From NCBI GenBank assembly GCA_016713675.1, contig JADJOS010000001.1, positions 1,178,001 to 1,242,000 on the forward strand: DNA of 64,000 nt, in the 5' to 3' direction. How positions within the stretch are numbered: position 1 is the first letter of the stretch; each line of letters begins with the position of its first letter. The translations under genes were made by a program, and so were the position numbers. Source of the stretch: Acidobacteriota bacterium (GTDB lineage: Bacteria; Acidobacteriota; Blastocatellia; Pyrinomonadales; Pyrinomonadaceae). Below, piece after piece: positions 9,337 to 16,802 of this stretch. Below the pieces are notes generated by a model. The model worked only from the letters and a program-made list of their open reading frames with translations, made no database searches and had not been told where the DNA came from.

Positions 9337-9427
9337 GCCACAGATACACACGGACGAAGAAGGATCAGAAAATGACTTCATAGAGCTTACTTTCTTCGGA
9401 TCTGTGCTTATCTGTATTATCTGTGGC
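9337..9427. repeat. Intergenic inverted-repeat element (CCACAGAT type)
   Basis: The gap between lptE and holA holds an imperfect palindrome of about 91 bp. Its ends are perfect 9-bp arms, GCCACAGAT (9337-9345) and ATCTGTGGC (9419-9427). Inner arms GAAGAA/TTCTTC and GGATC/GGATC-like blocks continue the fold. It is related in style to the GCCGCAGAT element at 25476-25555. Confidence 0.7.
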
Positions 9428-9463
9428 TAACTCCCTGCCTTTTCGCGGCAATTTACTCTTTTT

Positions 9464-10510
9464 ATGGCGGTGTTGACCAGGGAACAGCTTTGGAATCAGT
9501 TGAAGGGCGGCGAGATATTGCCGGTCTATGTGCTCTTTGGCGTTGAGACGCAGCTGCGCGACAAGGCTGTAAAGGCTATCGCGGACAAATGCTTTAGCGA
9601 GGGCGACCTGCGTGATTTCAATGAGGACGAATTCAGCCTCAATTCGGACGAGAATCTGCAGCGGGCGTTGGGGGCAGCTGATCAGCTGCCGATGATGGCG
9701 TCCCGGCGTGTGATACGAATTACCGATGTACGAGTAACTGCCGGCGGCAAGACGGACACGATCAAAGAAGAGCATGAGCCGGCCTTGCGGCGATATCTCG
9801 ATAACCCTTCGCCGACGTCAACGGTCATTTTCATTTCGGACGACCTTAACGGCGTCAAAAAAATGGGCAAATTGCTTCGTTCTCAGCCCGGAGCTGTCGA
9901 ATTTTCGATCCTCGAGGACGAGGAACTTGCAAGGGCGGCCCAACGAGGTTTTGCTGAACACGGTATCAAGATCGATCACGCTGCTGTACGTTATCTTGTT
10001 TCGCTCGTCGGCCCGAATGTCCGCCGATTGACGAACGAGGTCGAAAAACTCTCGGCCGCAGCGATGCCCGAGGCCGTTGTAACCGCCAATCTGATCGATG
10101 CTCTCGTTCCAAATACACGCGAGATCACCAATTTTGCTTTGACCGATCAGATCGTTCGCAAAAATAAGGCAAAGGCATTGACGGTGCTGCACAAGGTCCT
10201 TGATGACGGTGCCGAGCCGGTAATGCTGCTCGGCCTGATCTCATACAATTTCAGGCGACTGCTGATGGTCGCGGACATGATGTCGAGGGGAATGGACCGC
10301 CGCGAGGTGGCTCGTGTAATGAACCTGCGGTACAGCGATCAGGAAGATTTTCTCAAAGCCGCACGTCAGATCGGCGCCAAAAAACTCGCCCACGCGCTAA
10401 AGCGCATAGCCGAGACCGACATCGCCCTTAAATCTTCGCTTGGCGGCGGCGGGCCGACAGGATCGCGGATGCAGATCGAAATGCTCGTCTGTGAACTTGC
10501 CTCAATGTAA
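9464..10510 (+). CDS. holA: DNA polymerase III delta subunit
   Basis: Clamp-loader subunit that opens the beta sliding clamp. The 348-aa protein fits HolA in length and plan: an N-terminal degenerate AAA domain starting YVLFGVETQLRDKAVKAI, the block STVIFISDDLNGVKK, a middle lid region VGPNVRRLTNEVEKLS, and a C-terminal collar with AEPVMLLGLISYNFRRLLMV. It follows lptE across a palindromic repeat. The lptE-holA order is common in Gram-negative genomes. It ends 4 bases from the convergent Zn-ribbon gene. Confidence 0.93.
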   Translation: MAVLTREQLWNQLKGGEILPVYVLFGVETQLRDKAVKAIADKCFSEGDLRDFNEDEFSLNSDENLQRALGAADQLPMMASRRVIRITDVRVTAGGKTDTIKEEHEPALRRYLDNPSPTSTVIFISDDLNGVKKMGKLLRSQPGAVEFSILEDEELARAAQRGFAEHGIKIDHAAVRYLVSLVGPNVRRLTNEVEKLSAAAMPEAVVTANLIDALVPNTREITNFALTDQIVRKNKAKALTVLHKVLDDGAEPVMLLGLISYNFRRLLMVADMMSRGMDRREVARVMNLRYSDQEDFLKAARQIGAKKLAHALKRIAETDIALKSSLGGGGPTGSRMQIEMLVCELASM

Positions 10511-10514
10511 CAGT

Positions 10515-11246
10515 TTAGATCGGTGACAGGCCGGCGGCCCGATTAAAATAATTGTAGAGATCGTTATAATCGCCAACCGAGCGATTCAAAATTAGCGGCA
10601 ATTGAGCGAGATCTTGGGTGTTTACTACCAAATTCAGATTTCTCAGAAACGCGTCGTGGGCATTCATCGTTGCTGCCGAATCTTCGAGCGATACCAGGAA
10701 AAGCCGGCGGCGTTCGGACGAATACATCGCATTGGCCTTTTGCTGGATCACAGCCGCTCCGCCCAATTCGGGAGCAAAATCCGGCGAGAATATCAGCATT
10801 TCCGTCTTTCCTTCGCGGAGCCGTTCGTTTGCCTGGGCCGGTGTTTGGGCGACATACACCTTGTAACCGGACGACGATAGCAGCTTTGCGGTCTCGTCGA
10901 GTTTTGCGCCCAGACAGAGCAGGATTCGGCGGGGCTTTTCGTTTTGTTCCTCGTCGCTTTCAAGAACGCCCTTGTCCGATTTAAGTGCCGACATCAGCGA
11001 ACGCAATGCGCTGTTGATCTGAATGCCTGATTCCTTTTCGGCAAATTCCTGTGCGCCGTCGGGAACTGCCGATGCGGGCTGGCTCGATTCGAGCTGCTGC
11101 ACGGTCGAGAGTCCTCGGCCGGCCGCATCCTTTTGAACGCGGAGCATGTTCTGGCATCTAGGGCACCGAACGGTAAAGTTGCCGCTGGGTATCTTGGATT
11201 CGTCTAACTGTAGAGAAACAGAGCAGTTATCGCAGCGTATTATCAT
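10515..11246 (-). CDS. Zinc-ribbon protein with degenerate receiver-like domain
   Basis: The 243-aa product opens with an MJ0042-type zinc ribbon: Cys5, Cys8, Cys28 and Cys31 in CDNC and CPRC knuckles. After a linker of about 70 residues, the part from about residue 105 (RRILLCLGAKLDETAKLLSSSGYKVYVAQTPAQANERL) has the fold pattern of a response-regulator receiver, but the acidic pocket and the phospho-acceptor Asp are not obvious, so it is probably not phosphorylated. It lies 80 bases downstream of the pilT-like gene on the same strand. A link to pilus or motility control is inference from position only. Confidence 0.65.
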   Translation of the reverse strand: MIIRCDNCSVSLQLDESKIPSGNFTVRCPRCQNMLRVQKDAAGRGLSTVQQLESSQPASAVPDGAQEFAEKESGIQINSALRSLMSALKSDKGVLESDEEQNEKPRRILLCLGAKLDETAKLLSSSGYKVYVAQTPAQANERLREGKTEMLIFSPDFAPELGGAAVIQQKANAMYSSERRRLFLVSLEDSAATMNAHDAFLRNLNLVVNTQDLAQLPLILNRSVGDYNDLYNYFNRAAGLSPI

Positions 11247-11248
11247 AG

Positions 11249-11326
11249 CAGTGGTCGTTTGTCAGTGGTCAACATTCAGTATTCAGTTCATGTCCATTGA
11301 AAGGCGACTGGCTACTGAAAATAGAT
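11249..11326. repeat. Degenerate CAGTGGTC/CAGTATTCAGT repeat tract
   Basis: Between pilT and the Zn-ribbon gene lie GTGGTCGTTTGTCAGTGGTC and ATTCAGTATTCAGT, short direct repeats of GTGGTC and ATTCAGT. Tracts of this kind are dispersed in some genomes. There is no coding frame of note. Confidence 0.4.
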
Positions 11327-12535
11327 CTATTCCATCATGTTCAATACCGAATCAGGATTCGACGCGGGCGGCGGAGGCGGTGCCGACGCGTGGTTCTTTG
11401 CCTGTTGAGGTCGGTTCGCGGTCGAATAATCTTCGGTCGATGAAAGGCCTTTGAGCTGGAGCAGCAAGTTGTTTTGATTGGTTGCAAATGACAGGCCGTC
11501 ATCCATCGAAATGTCTCCGCGGTCGATCATGTCGCGAATGACCGAATCGAAATCCTGCATTCCATCGATCTCGCCGTCGCGGATCGCATCAAGCAATGAC
11601 TTGCCTTCGCTTTCGCCCTTTTCGATATATTCGCGGGTTCGGGGATTTGATTTAAGTATCTCGACGGCAGCCATACGGCCTTTGCCGTCTGCACGCGGGA
11701 TCAAACGCTGCGATACGATGTAGCGAAATGTCTGGGCAAGCCGCGTTCGGATGATCCGCTCTTCATTCTTCGGATAAAGCCCGACGATACGGTCGATCGT
11801 TTTTGAGGCGTCGATCGTGTGGAGCGTCGAGAGCACAAGGTGGCCCGTTTCTGCGGCTTCGAGAGCGATCTCAGCGGTCTCGAGGTCACGCATTTCGCCG
11901 ACGAGGATCACTTTTGGAGCCTGTCTAAGTGCGGCGCGAAGTGCGGAGGCAAAATCTTTGGTATCGGCACCGACCTCGCGTTGGTTGATGGTCGATTTTT
12001 TGTGGTTGTGCAGAAATTCGATCGGGTCTTCGATCGTCACGATGTGATATGCCTTGATCTCGTTTATACGATCGATGATCGCTGCGAGCGTCGAACTCTT
12101 ACCCGAACCGGTCGGCCCGGTGAGCAGAACGATGCCGTTGCGTATCTCGGCGATGTCTTCGAGCGTTTTCGGCAACCGCAGCGAATTAAAATCAGGTATC
12201 TGATGCGGGATGACACGCATCACGATCGAGAAAGAACTCCGCTGCTGGAAAATATTTACACGAAAACGGCATTTGCCCGGCAAGGCGTAGCTGAGATCGG
12301 CGGTACGGTTCTTCCAAAGGTGATTGGCCGCATCCGGATTATCCCGAAGCAGAGACATCGCGATCATTTCGGTTTGATAGGGTGTCAATTTACCTAAACC
12401 GATCGGCGATGTCGGATAAAGAACACCGTTGATCTCGACCTGGGGCTTTTGATTGGCCGAAAAATTGAGGTCAGAGACGTTGTCTGAAATGAGCAGCATC
12501 TGCTCAATTATGGGCGCTATGTCTAGCAAACTCAT
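11327..12535 (-). CDS. pilT: Type IV pilus retraction ATPase (PilT/PilU family)
   Basis: Hexameric ATPase that powers pilus retraction and twitching. The 402-aa protein has an N-terminal PAS-like region, Walker A GPTGSGKSS (140-148), the Asp box VTIEDPIEFLH, Walker B/His-box segments KVILVGEMRDLETAEIALEAAETGHLVLSTLHT and a C-terminal helical part. The canonical AIRNLIRE motif of PilT is not intact (ATREYIEKG-like instead), so PilU is an alternative. The last 50 residues are a Pro/Ala-rich tail (PPPPPASNP). No other pilus gene is in the window. Confidence 0.9.
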   Translation of the reverse strand: MSLLDIAPIIEQMLLISDNVSDLNFSANQKPQVEINGVLYPTSPIGLGKLTPYQTEMIAMSLLRDNPDAANHLWKNRTADLSYALPGKCRFRVNIFQQRSSFSIVMRVIPHQIPDFNSLRLPKTLEDIAEIRNGIVLLTGPTGSGKSSTLAAIIDRINEIKAYHIVTIEDPIEFLHNHKKSTINQREVGADTKDFASALRAALRQAPKVILVGEMRDLETAEIALEAAETGHLVLSTLHTIDASKTIDRIVGLYPKNEERIIRTRLAQTFRYIVSQRLIPRADGKGRMAAVEILKSNPRTREYIEKGESEGKSLLDAIRDGEIDGMQDFDSVIRDMIDRGDISMDDGLSFATNQNNLLLQLKGLSSTEDYSTANRPQQAKNHASAPPPPPASNPDSVLNMME

Positions 12536-12678
12536 TTGATGGATCTACTCCCGGATCGAATTGAAACAAGGCAGGACTGAGACTTGGACCAACAAAGACG
12601 TGTCAAGGGCGAGCCGCTTTGCCGTTTCCTATTATGAACCATCTAATAGAGAAAATGCAAGATAATTTTGTACAACAA

Positions 12679-13314
12679 CTAAACTGTTTTAACACTCAGC
12701 GAAATGAACTTTCGAGTTTGCTCAGCGATCGTTGAGCCATTTGCCAAAAGACCGCTGATGACAGCTATCGAATCGGCACCTGCCGCAAGGACAGAAGCTG
12801 CATTATTAAGATCAATACCGCCGATCGCGACCAGCGGCAGACGGCCGGCGATCTCCCGAACCTCACGGAGCAAGTCGATGCCTACGATGTCGTCAGGATC
12901 TGCTTTCGTAGTTGTTGAGAATATGGGGCCGAAAGCGAGATAGTCAATGTCAAACTCGAGGGCATCGCGCACCTGTACGATCGAATGGGTTGAATAACCG
13001 ATGATCGGAACCTTTCCGAGAAGACGGCGAGCAGCGACAGGCGGCAGATCCGTTTGACCGAGATGGACGCCGTCGGCATCGATCGCCATTGCAATATCAA
13101 CGCGGTCGTTGACGATCAGAACGACATCATTCTGTCTGCACAATTTCGCTGCTGCTCGAGCATCGTCAAACCAATCAAGAGGAGAAGCGTATTTTTCGCG
13201 GAGCTGAATGATCCGAGCACCGCCTTCGATCAAACGTCGGGCCTGTTCGGTGTGAGAAAGGCCCGATAATTGAGTATCGGTTATCGGATAGATCTCCGGA
13301 ATTGCGAATTTCAC
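12679..13314 (-). CDS. thiE: Thiamine-phosphate synthase
   Basis: Joins the thiazole and pyrimidine phosphates to make thiamine phosphate. Family blocks are IYPITDTQLSG near the start, GGARIIQLREK, VLIVNDRVDIAMAIDADGVHLGQTDLP, IGYSTHS, DYLAFGPIFSTTTK and LVAIGGIDLNNA. The start is set at GTG 13314, which gives 211 aa, the usual length, and clears the upstream rimI stop by 11 bases. An alternative TTG at 13356 would add 14 residues and overlap rimI. It is the last gene of a queA-rimI-thiE row. Confidence 0.92.
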   Translation of the reverse strand: MKFAIPEIYPITDTQLSGLSHTEQARRLIEGGARIIQLREKYASPLDWFDDARAAAKLCRQNDVVLIVNDRVDIAMAIDADGVHLGQTDLPPVAARRLLGKVPIIGYSTHSIVQVRDALEFDIDYLAFGPIFSTTTKADPDDIVGIDLLREVREIAGRLPLVAIGGIDLNNAASVLAAGADSIAVISGLLANGSTIAEQTRKFISLSVKTV

Positions 13315-13325
13315 GTTTCGAGTGT

Positions 13326-13859
13326 TCAAAACAGGCCTTTCATCATCAGAAAACAATCTTCACCGTTGGTGTAATATTTGTTCACCCGTTGCACGATCGT
13401 GTAACCATTTCGTCGATAGAGTTCTTGTGCCGGGTTATTGCCGACACGAACCTCGAGCATGATCGTCGCCAGGCCGCGGGAATGTACCGCCTTCTCAATG
13501 TGCAAAAGCAGTTTTTCAGCGAGCCCGCGGCGTCGATGTTCCGGAGCGACCCCGATCGTTGTGAGGTGTGCCGATCCGTTGTCACTTTCCATTACGAAGG
13601 CAAAAGCGACCATCTCGCCATTTTCGGCAAGCATCCGATAGCTCAATGTCCGCGGCTCATTCAACAAGTAATCGAACGTGTGCTTGGTGTAATTGTCTCC
13701 ATTGCGAAAGCAGCGAATATTTAGCCGCAGAACTTCCTTGAGCTGGTCGATCGTCAACGGATGTATCGAGTACGTGGTCGGCCGTGCGGGGACGATGATG
13801 TCCGGCTCGGCTGCGAGCGGTGCCGAAAAGAAATTTCGAATTGTGGTCAATACGGCCAT
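13326..13859 (-). CDS. rimI: GNAT acetyltransferase, RimI-like
   Basis: A 177-aa GNAT-fold protein resembling RimI, the ribosomal-protein N-alpha-acetyltransferase. The acetyl-CoA site is VAPEHRRRGLAEKLL (about 118-132, R/QxxGxG/A type). C-terminal strands read ATIMLEVRVGNNPAQELYRRNGY and end with the RimI-like YYTNGEDCFLM. The first 30 residues are an extension without clear family match. It starts 2 bases after the queA stop, so the two are in one operon. Whether it modifies ribosomal protein S18 or another protein cannot be read from sequence. Confidence 0.88.
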   Translation of the reverse strand: MAVLTTIRNFFSAPLAAEPDIIVPARPTTYSIHPLTIDQLKEVLRLNIRCFRNGDNYTKHTFDYLLNEPRTLSYRMLAENGEMVAFAFVMESDNGSAHLTTIGVAPEHRRRGLAEKLLLHIEKAVHSRGLATIMLEVRVGNNPAQELYRRNGYTIVQRVNKYYTNGEDCFLMMKGLF

Positions 13860-13861
13860 CG

Positions 13862-14893
13862 TTAAACAATTAACATACAGTCGCCGTAGCTGTAAAAGCG
13901 ATATCGCTCGCGGACGGCATGACGATACGCATCCATTATCAATCCATGTCCGCCAAAAGACGATGTCAGTAACAGCAACGAGCTCTGCGGCAGGTGAAAA
14001 TTAGTAAGCAGAGCATCGACCGCCCGAAATTTGTATCCCGGCCTGAGCGTCAGTTCAGCAAGGGAATGCCCGGATCCGAATATTCCGGTTGCTGTGATCG
14101 AGCTTTCCAGTGCTCTGGTCGTCGTCGTACCCACCGCGATGATCCGTCGCCCTTCAGACTTGGCTCGGTCCAGCATATCAGCCGTGTGGTCACTGATACT
14201 GTATGACTCGGGGGAAACGTGATGATCGGCGAGATCTTCGGCCCTTATGGGCTCGAAGGTTCCATAGCCGACATGCAAGGTGATCTCGGCGATCTCTGCA
14301 CCGGCATTCCTCAGCAGGTCAAACATCGCCGGGGTAAAATGCAATCCGGCCGTCGGAGCCGCGATCGCTCCGCGTTCCTTAGCGTAAACGGTCTGATACC
14401 GCTCTCTGTCAGTATCGACGTTCGTTTGGTCGCGTTTGATATACGGCGGAAGCGGCGTGCGGCCGATGCCGTTCAAGATGTCGTAAAAATCACCGTCCGA
14501 TTCAAAATTGAGGCGCACTTTACCGTCGGAAAGCTTTTCGATAACAACGGCAGAGAGTCGTTTGTCAAAAATAATACGTTTGCCCTGATGCAGACGTTTG
14601 GCCGGCTTGGCCAATACGTCCCAACAACCATCGCTCGTCTCAGCAACAAGGAATGCCTCGATCCTCGCTCCGGTTTCGGACCGGCCGATAAGACGCGCGG
14701 GAAAGACCTTTGTATTATTGACCACGATCAGGTCACCCGAACGGACAAACACAGGAAGATCAGTGAACGATTGATCCTCAAAGCTGCCCGAGGTCCGGTC
14801 AACGACAAGCATTCGCGAGCCATCGCGACGCTCGGCCGCCGTTTGAGCGATCAATTCGGGCGGCAATTCGTAATCAAATTCGGAGATCCGCAT
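13862..14893 (-). CDS. queA: S-adenosylmethionine:tRNA ribosyltransferase-isomerase
   Basis: Transfers and isomerises the ribosyl group of AdoMet onto preQ1 in tRNA, making epoxyqueuosine. The protein begins MRISEFDYELPPELIAQ, the classic QueA N-terminus, so ATG 14893 is preferred over an in-frame codon 18 bases upstream. Further blocks include FPARLIGR, GAIAAPTAGLHFT, HVGYGTFEPI and GHGLIMDAY. The length is 343 aa, normal for the family. It heads the queA-rimI-thiE row. Confidence 0.96.
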   Translation of the reverse strand: MRISEFDYELPPELIAQTAAERRDGSRMLVVDRTSGSFEDQSFTDLPVFVRSGDLIVVNNTKVFPARLIGRSETGARIEAFLVAETSDGCWDVLAKPAKRLHQGKRIIFDKRLSAVVIEKLSDGKVRLNFESDGDFYDILNGIGRTPLPPYIKRDQTNVDTDRERYQTVYAKERGAIAAPTAGLHFTPAMFDLLRNAGAEIAEITLHVGYGTFEPIRAEDLADHHVSPESYSISDHTADMLDRAKSEGRRIIAVGTTTTRALESSITATGIFGSGHSLAELTLRPGYKFRAVDALLTNFHLPQSSLLLLTSSFGGHGLIMDAYRHAVRERYRFYSYGDCMLIV

Positions 14894-15001
14894 AGTGAAA
14901 CTGTAAGACACGAGCCATCAATTAGTTGAGGCAATGAGTAGATTGGAATATAATCCAATCATATGCTCTAAATGTGCCAAAAATTAGTTGGCATCGTTTT
15001 A

Positions 15002-15081
15002 ATTGATAATTGTATCAATAATTAGCGGACGCTACCCAAAGTCGGGTGGGCGTTCATTTCGCCGGCTTTTGCGAAAAAGCC
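15002..15081 (+). promoter_or_regulatory. Structured leader before a secreted repeat protein
   Basis: Three features lie upstream of the gene at 15101. First is a perfect 7-bp inverted repeat ATTGATA/TATCAAT (15002-15019), which could be an operator. Second is a hairpin pairing GACGCTACCC (15028-15037) with GGGTGGGCGTT (15044-15054). Third is a hairpin GGCTTTT/AAAAAGCC (15064-15081) just before the ribosome site CAGGAGGA. The two stacked hairpins look like a regulatory RNA leader. I cannot match it to a named riboswitch class. Confidence 0.4.
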
Positions 15082-15100
15082 AAGTGACCAGGAGGACAGT

Positions 15101-16444
15101 ATGAAAAGCAGATTATTTAACATTTCGATATTTACGGTCGTGATAATGGCCGCGGCATCGCTTACAGCGATGGCACAGGGCACACTTCGGTATCAGACAC
15201 GTTATTCAAAAGCTCAGGTAAGCGGCATCATCGCCAAGCTCGAAAACAGCAGTGATAAGTTCCGTCGGGATTTCGACAAAGCGATGGATAACAGCCGGTA
15301 CAATGGCACAAGTGCCGAAGATCAGTACAATGCAAATGTTCGTGATTTTGAGAATGCATTGGACGAATTGCGACGCGACTTTAACCGTACAAATTCCTGG
15401 TGGGAAACGCGCAACGAGGTGTCTGATGTTGTCCGCCAAGGACAAAATGTCAACACGATGATGAATTCGATCTCGTTCCGACGGACGCTTGAACGCCAAT
15501 GGAACGCGATGCGAAACGATGTCAACACGCTGGCCGATACATACGACCTGCCTGGCCTCAATGGCGGCGGCTGGAATGGCGGTAATTGGAACGGCGGCGG
15601 CTGGAACGGCGGCAATACCGGCGGCCAGACAAGTACTCCTCCGAGTTGGGCCCAGGGAACATTCTACGGAACTGCCCCTAACGGTACTCGGATCATCCTT
15701 ACGATCGACTCTAATGGCCGTGCGACATCAAACATCGGCGGTTCGATCAATTACGGTACGTACAATCGTGGTCTCATCACGTTTGGCTATGACTCAGCCC
15801 GTGTAAACCGGACGAACAACGGTCTCGAGACCGTCAGCACATCAAATCGTGAAACGATCCAATATAGCCGCAACAATTGGGGCGGCGGATGGGACGGCGG
15901 CAACACCGGCGGCCAGACAAGTACTCCTCCGAGTTGGGCACAGGGGACATTCTACGGGATCGCTCCAAACGGAACCCAGATCACGCTGACGATAGATTCG
16001 AGCGGCCGTGCAACATCAAACGTCGGCGGTTCGATCAATTACGGTACCTATTATCGCGGTGTGATCACGTTCGGATACAACTCAGCACAGGTAAACCGGA
16101 CCAATGCGGGCCTCGAAACTGTCAGTACATCAAATCGTGAAACGATCCAATACAGCCGTAACAGCTGGGGCGGCGGCGGCAACACCGGCGGTCGTCCGCC
16201 AAGCTGGGCGATCGGTACATTCCGGGCTACAAATGCACCTAACGGCGATATGATCATCATGACGATCAACCGTGACGGAAATGTGTTCGTGACTGTGAAC
16301 AGCGGCGCTTCTTCGACGTCGGGAACGATCAATGGCTCCATGCTGACGATCGGTGTAAACACCGCTCGTGTCTATCGTCAAGGCAACGGTTTCCGTACCG
16401 TTTCGACCACCGACGGCCAGACGATCAACTACGTCAGAAACTAA
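15101..16444 (+). CDS. Secreted protein with three tandem 95-residue beta repeats
   Basis: I do not recognise a named family. The 447-aa product has a signal peptide (cleavage after AMAQ, about residue 25) and a helical N-terminal domain (about 26-150, charged, with repeated RRDFD/RRDFN motifs). Gly/Trp/Asn linkers (GGGWNGGNWNGG) follow, then two nearly identical 96-residue repeats starting TSTPPSWAQGTFYG and ending ETIQYSRN, and a shorter diverged third (PPSWAIGTFRA to INYVRN). The first two repeats are also nearly identical in DNA, 288 bases apart, so the duplication is recent or kept uniform by gene conversion. Probably exported and surface- or periplasm-associated. It has a GGAGGA ribosome site and is closed by a 16-bp terminator stem. 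Confidence 0.8.
   Translation: MKSRLFNISIFTVVIMAAASLTAMAQGTLRYQTRYSKAQVSGIIAKLENSSDKFRRDFDKAMDNSRYNGTSAEDQYNANVRDFENALDELRRDFNRTNSWWETRNEVSDVVRQGQNVNTMMNSISFRRTLERQWNAMRNDVNTLADTYDLPGLNGGGWNGGNWNGGGWNGGNTGGQTSTPPSWAQGTFYGTAPNGTRIILTIDSNGRATSNIGGSINYGTYNRGLITFGYDSARVNRTNNGLETVSTSNRETIQYSRNNWGGGWDGGNTGGQTSTPPSWAQGTFYGIAPNGTQITLTIDSSGRATSNVGGSINYGTYYRGVITFGYNSAQVNRTNAGLETVSTSNRETIQYSRNSWGGGGNTGGRPPSWAIGTFRATNAPNGDMIIMTINRDGNVFVTVNSGASSTSGTINGSMLTIGVNTARVYRQGNGFRTVSTTDGQTINYVRN
15618..16190 (+). repeat. Tandem duplication of about 288 bp inside the coding region
   Basis: The stretch starting GGCGGCCAGACAAGTACT occurs at about 15620 and again 288 bases later, with long near-identical runs between. 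Each unit encodes 96 residues. A third, diverged and shorter unit follows from about 16190. Confidence 0.85.
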
Positions 16445-16469
16445 GCTTTGGACAGCTTATTTAACAAAG

Positions 16470-16506
16470 AAAAGAGCCGGATGTCGCAATGACATCCGGC
16501 TCTTTT
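16470..16506. terminator. Strong bidirectional intrinsic terminator
   Basis: Perfect 16-bp stem AAAAGAGCCGGATGTC (16470-16485) with GACATCCGGCTCTTTT (16491-16506) and a 5-nt loop. The T-run works on the plus strand and its mirror on the minus strand, where it also lies downstream of the tRNA gene. Confidence 0.95.
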
Positions 16507-16645
16507 CGATTTGAAATAGCCCCGAAATATCGGGGCTAAATTTAGCTTGTAACCACCATTGTTAATTGTTTTTTCATATTATCACCCCCAGTGATGACAA
16601 TATTACACAATTCGATCTGATAAGGCTACAACTTTCTTGAGAAGA

Positions 16646-16733
16646 TGGTACCGAGGGTCGGAGTCGAACCGACATGGGCGTTAAGCCCGCTAGATTTTGA
16701 GTCTAGTGCGTATACCAATTTCGCCACCCCGGC
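16646..16733 (-). tRNA. tRNA-Leu (anticodon CAA)
   Basis: The 88-nt gene folds as a class II tRNA: acceptor GCCGGGG pairs with CCUCGGU, the anticodon loop is CUCAAAA with anticodon CAA, a long variable arm (CGGGCUUAACGCCC) follows, then a T arm with GGUUCGA, discriminator A and encoded CCA. It reads UUG codons. Confidence 0.95.
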
Positions 16734-16802
16734 AAGGTGAACTAAAAATAATACTTTTCTTCGAATCGCAGGTCAAGACGCAGCGAACGAGAAGGTGCAG
16801 TG

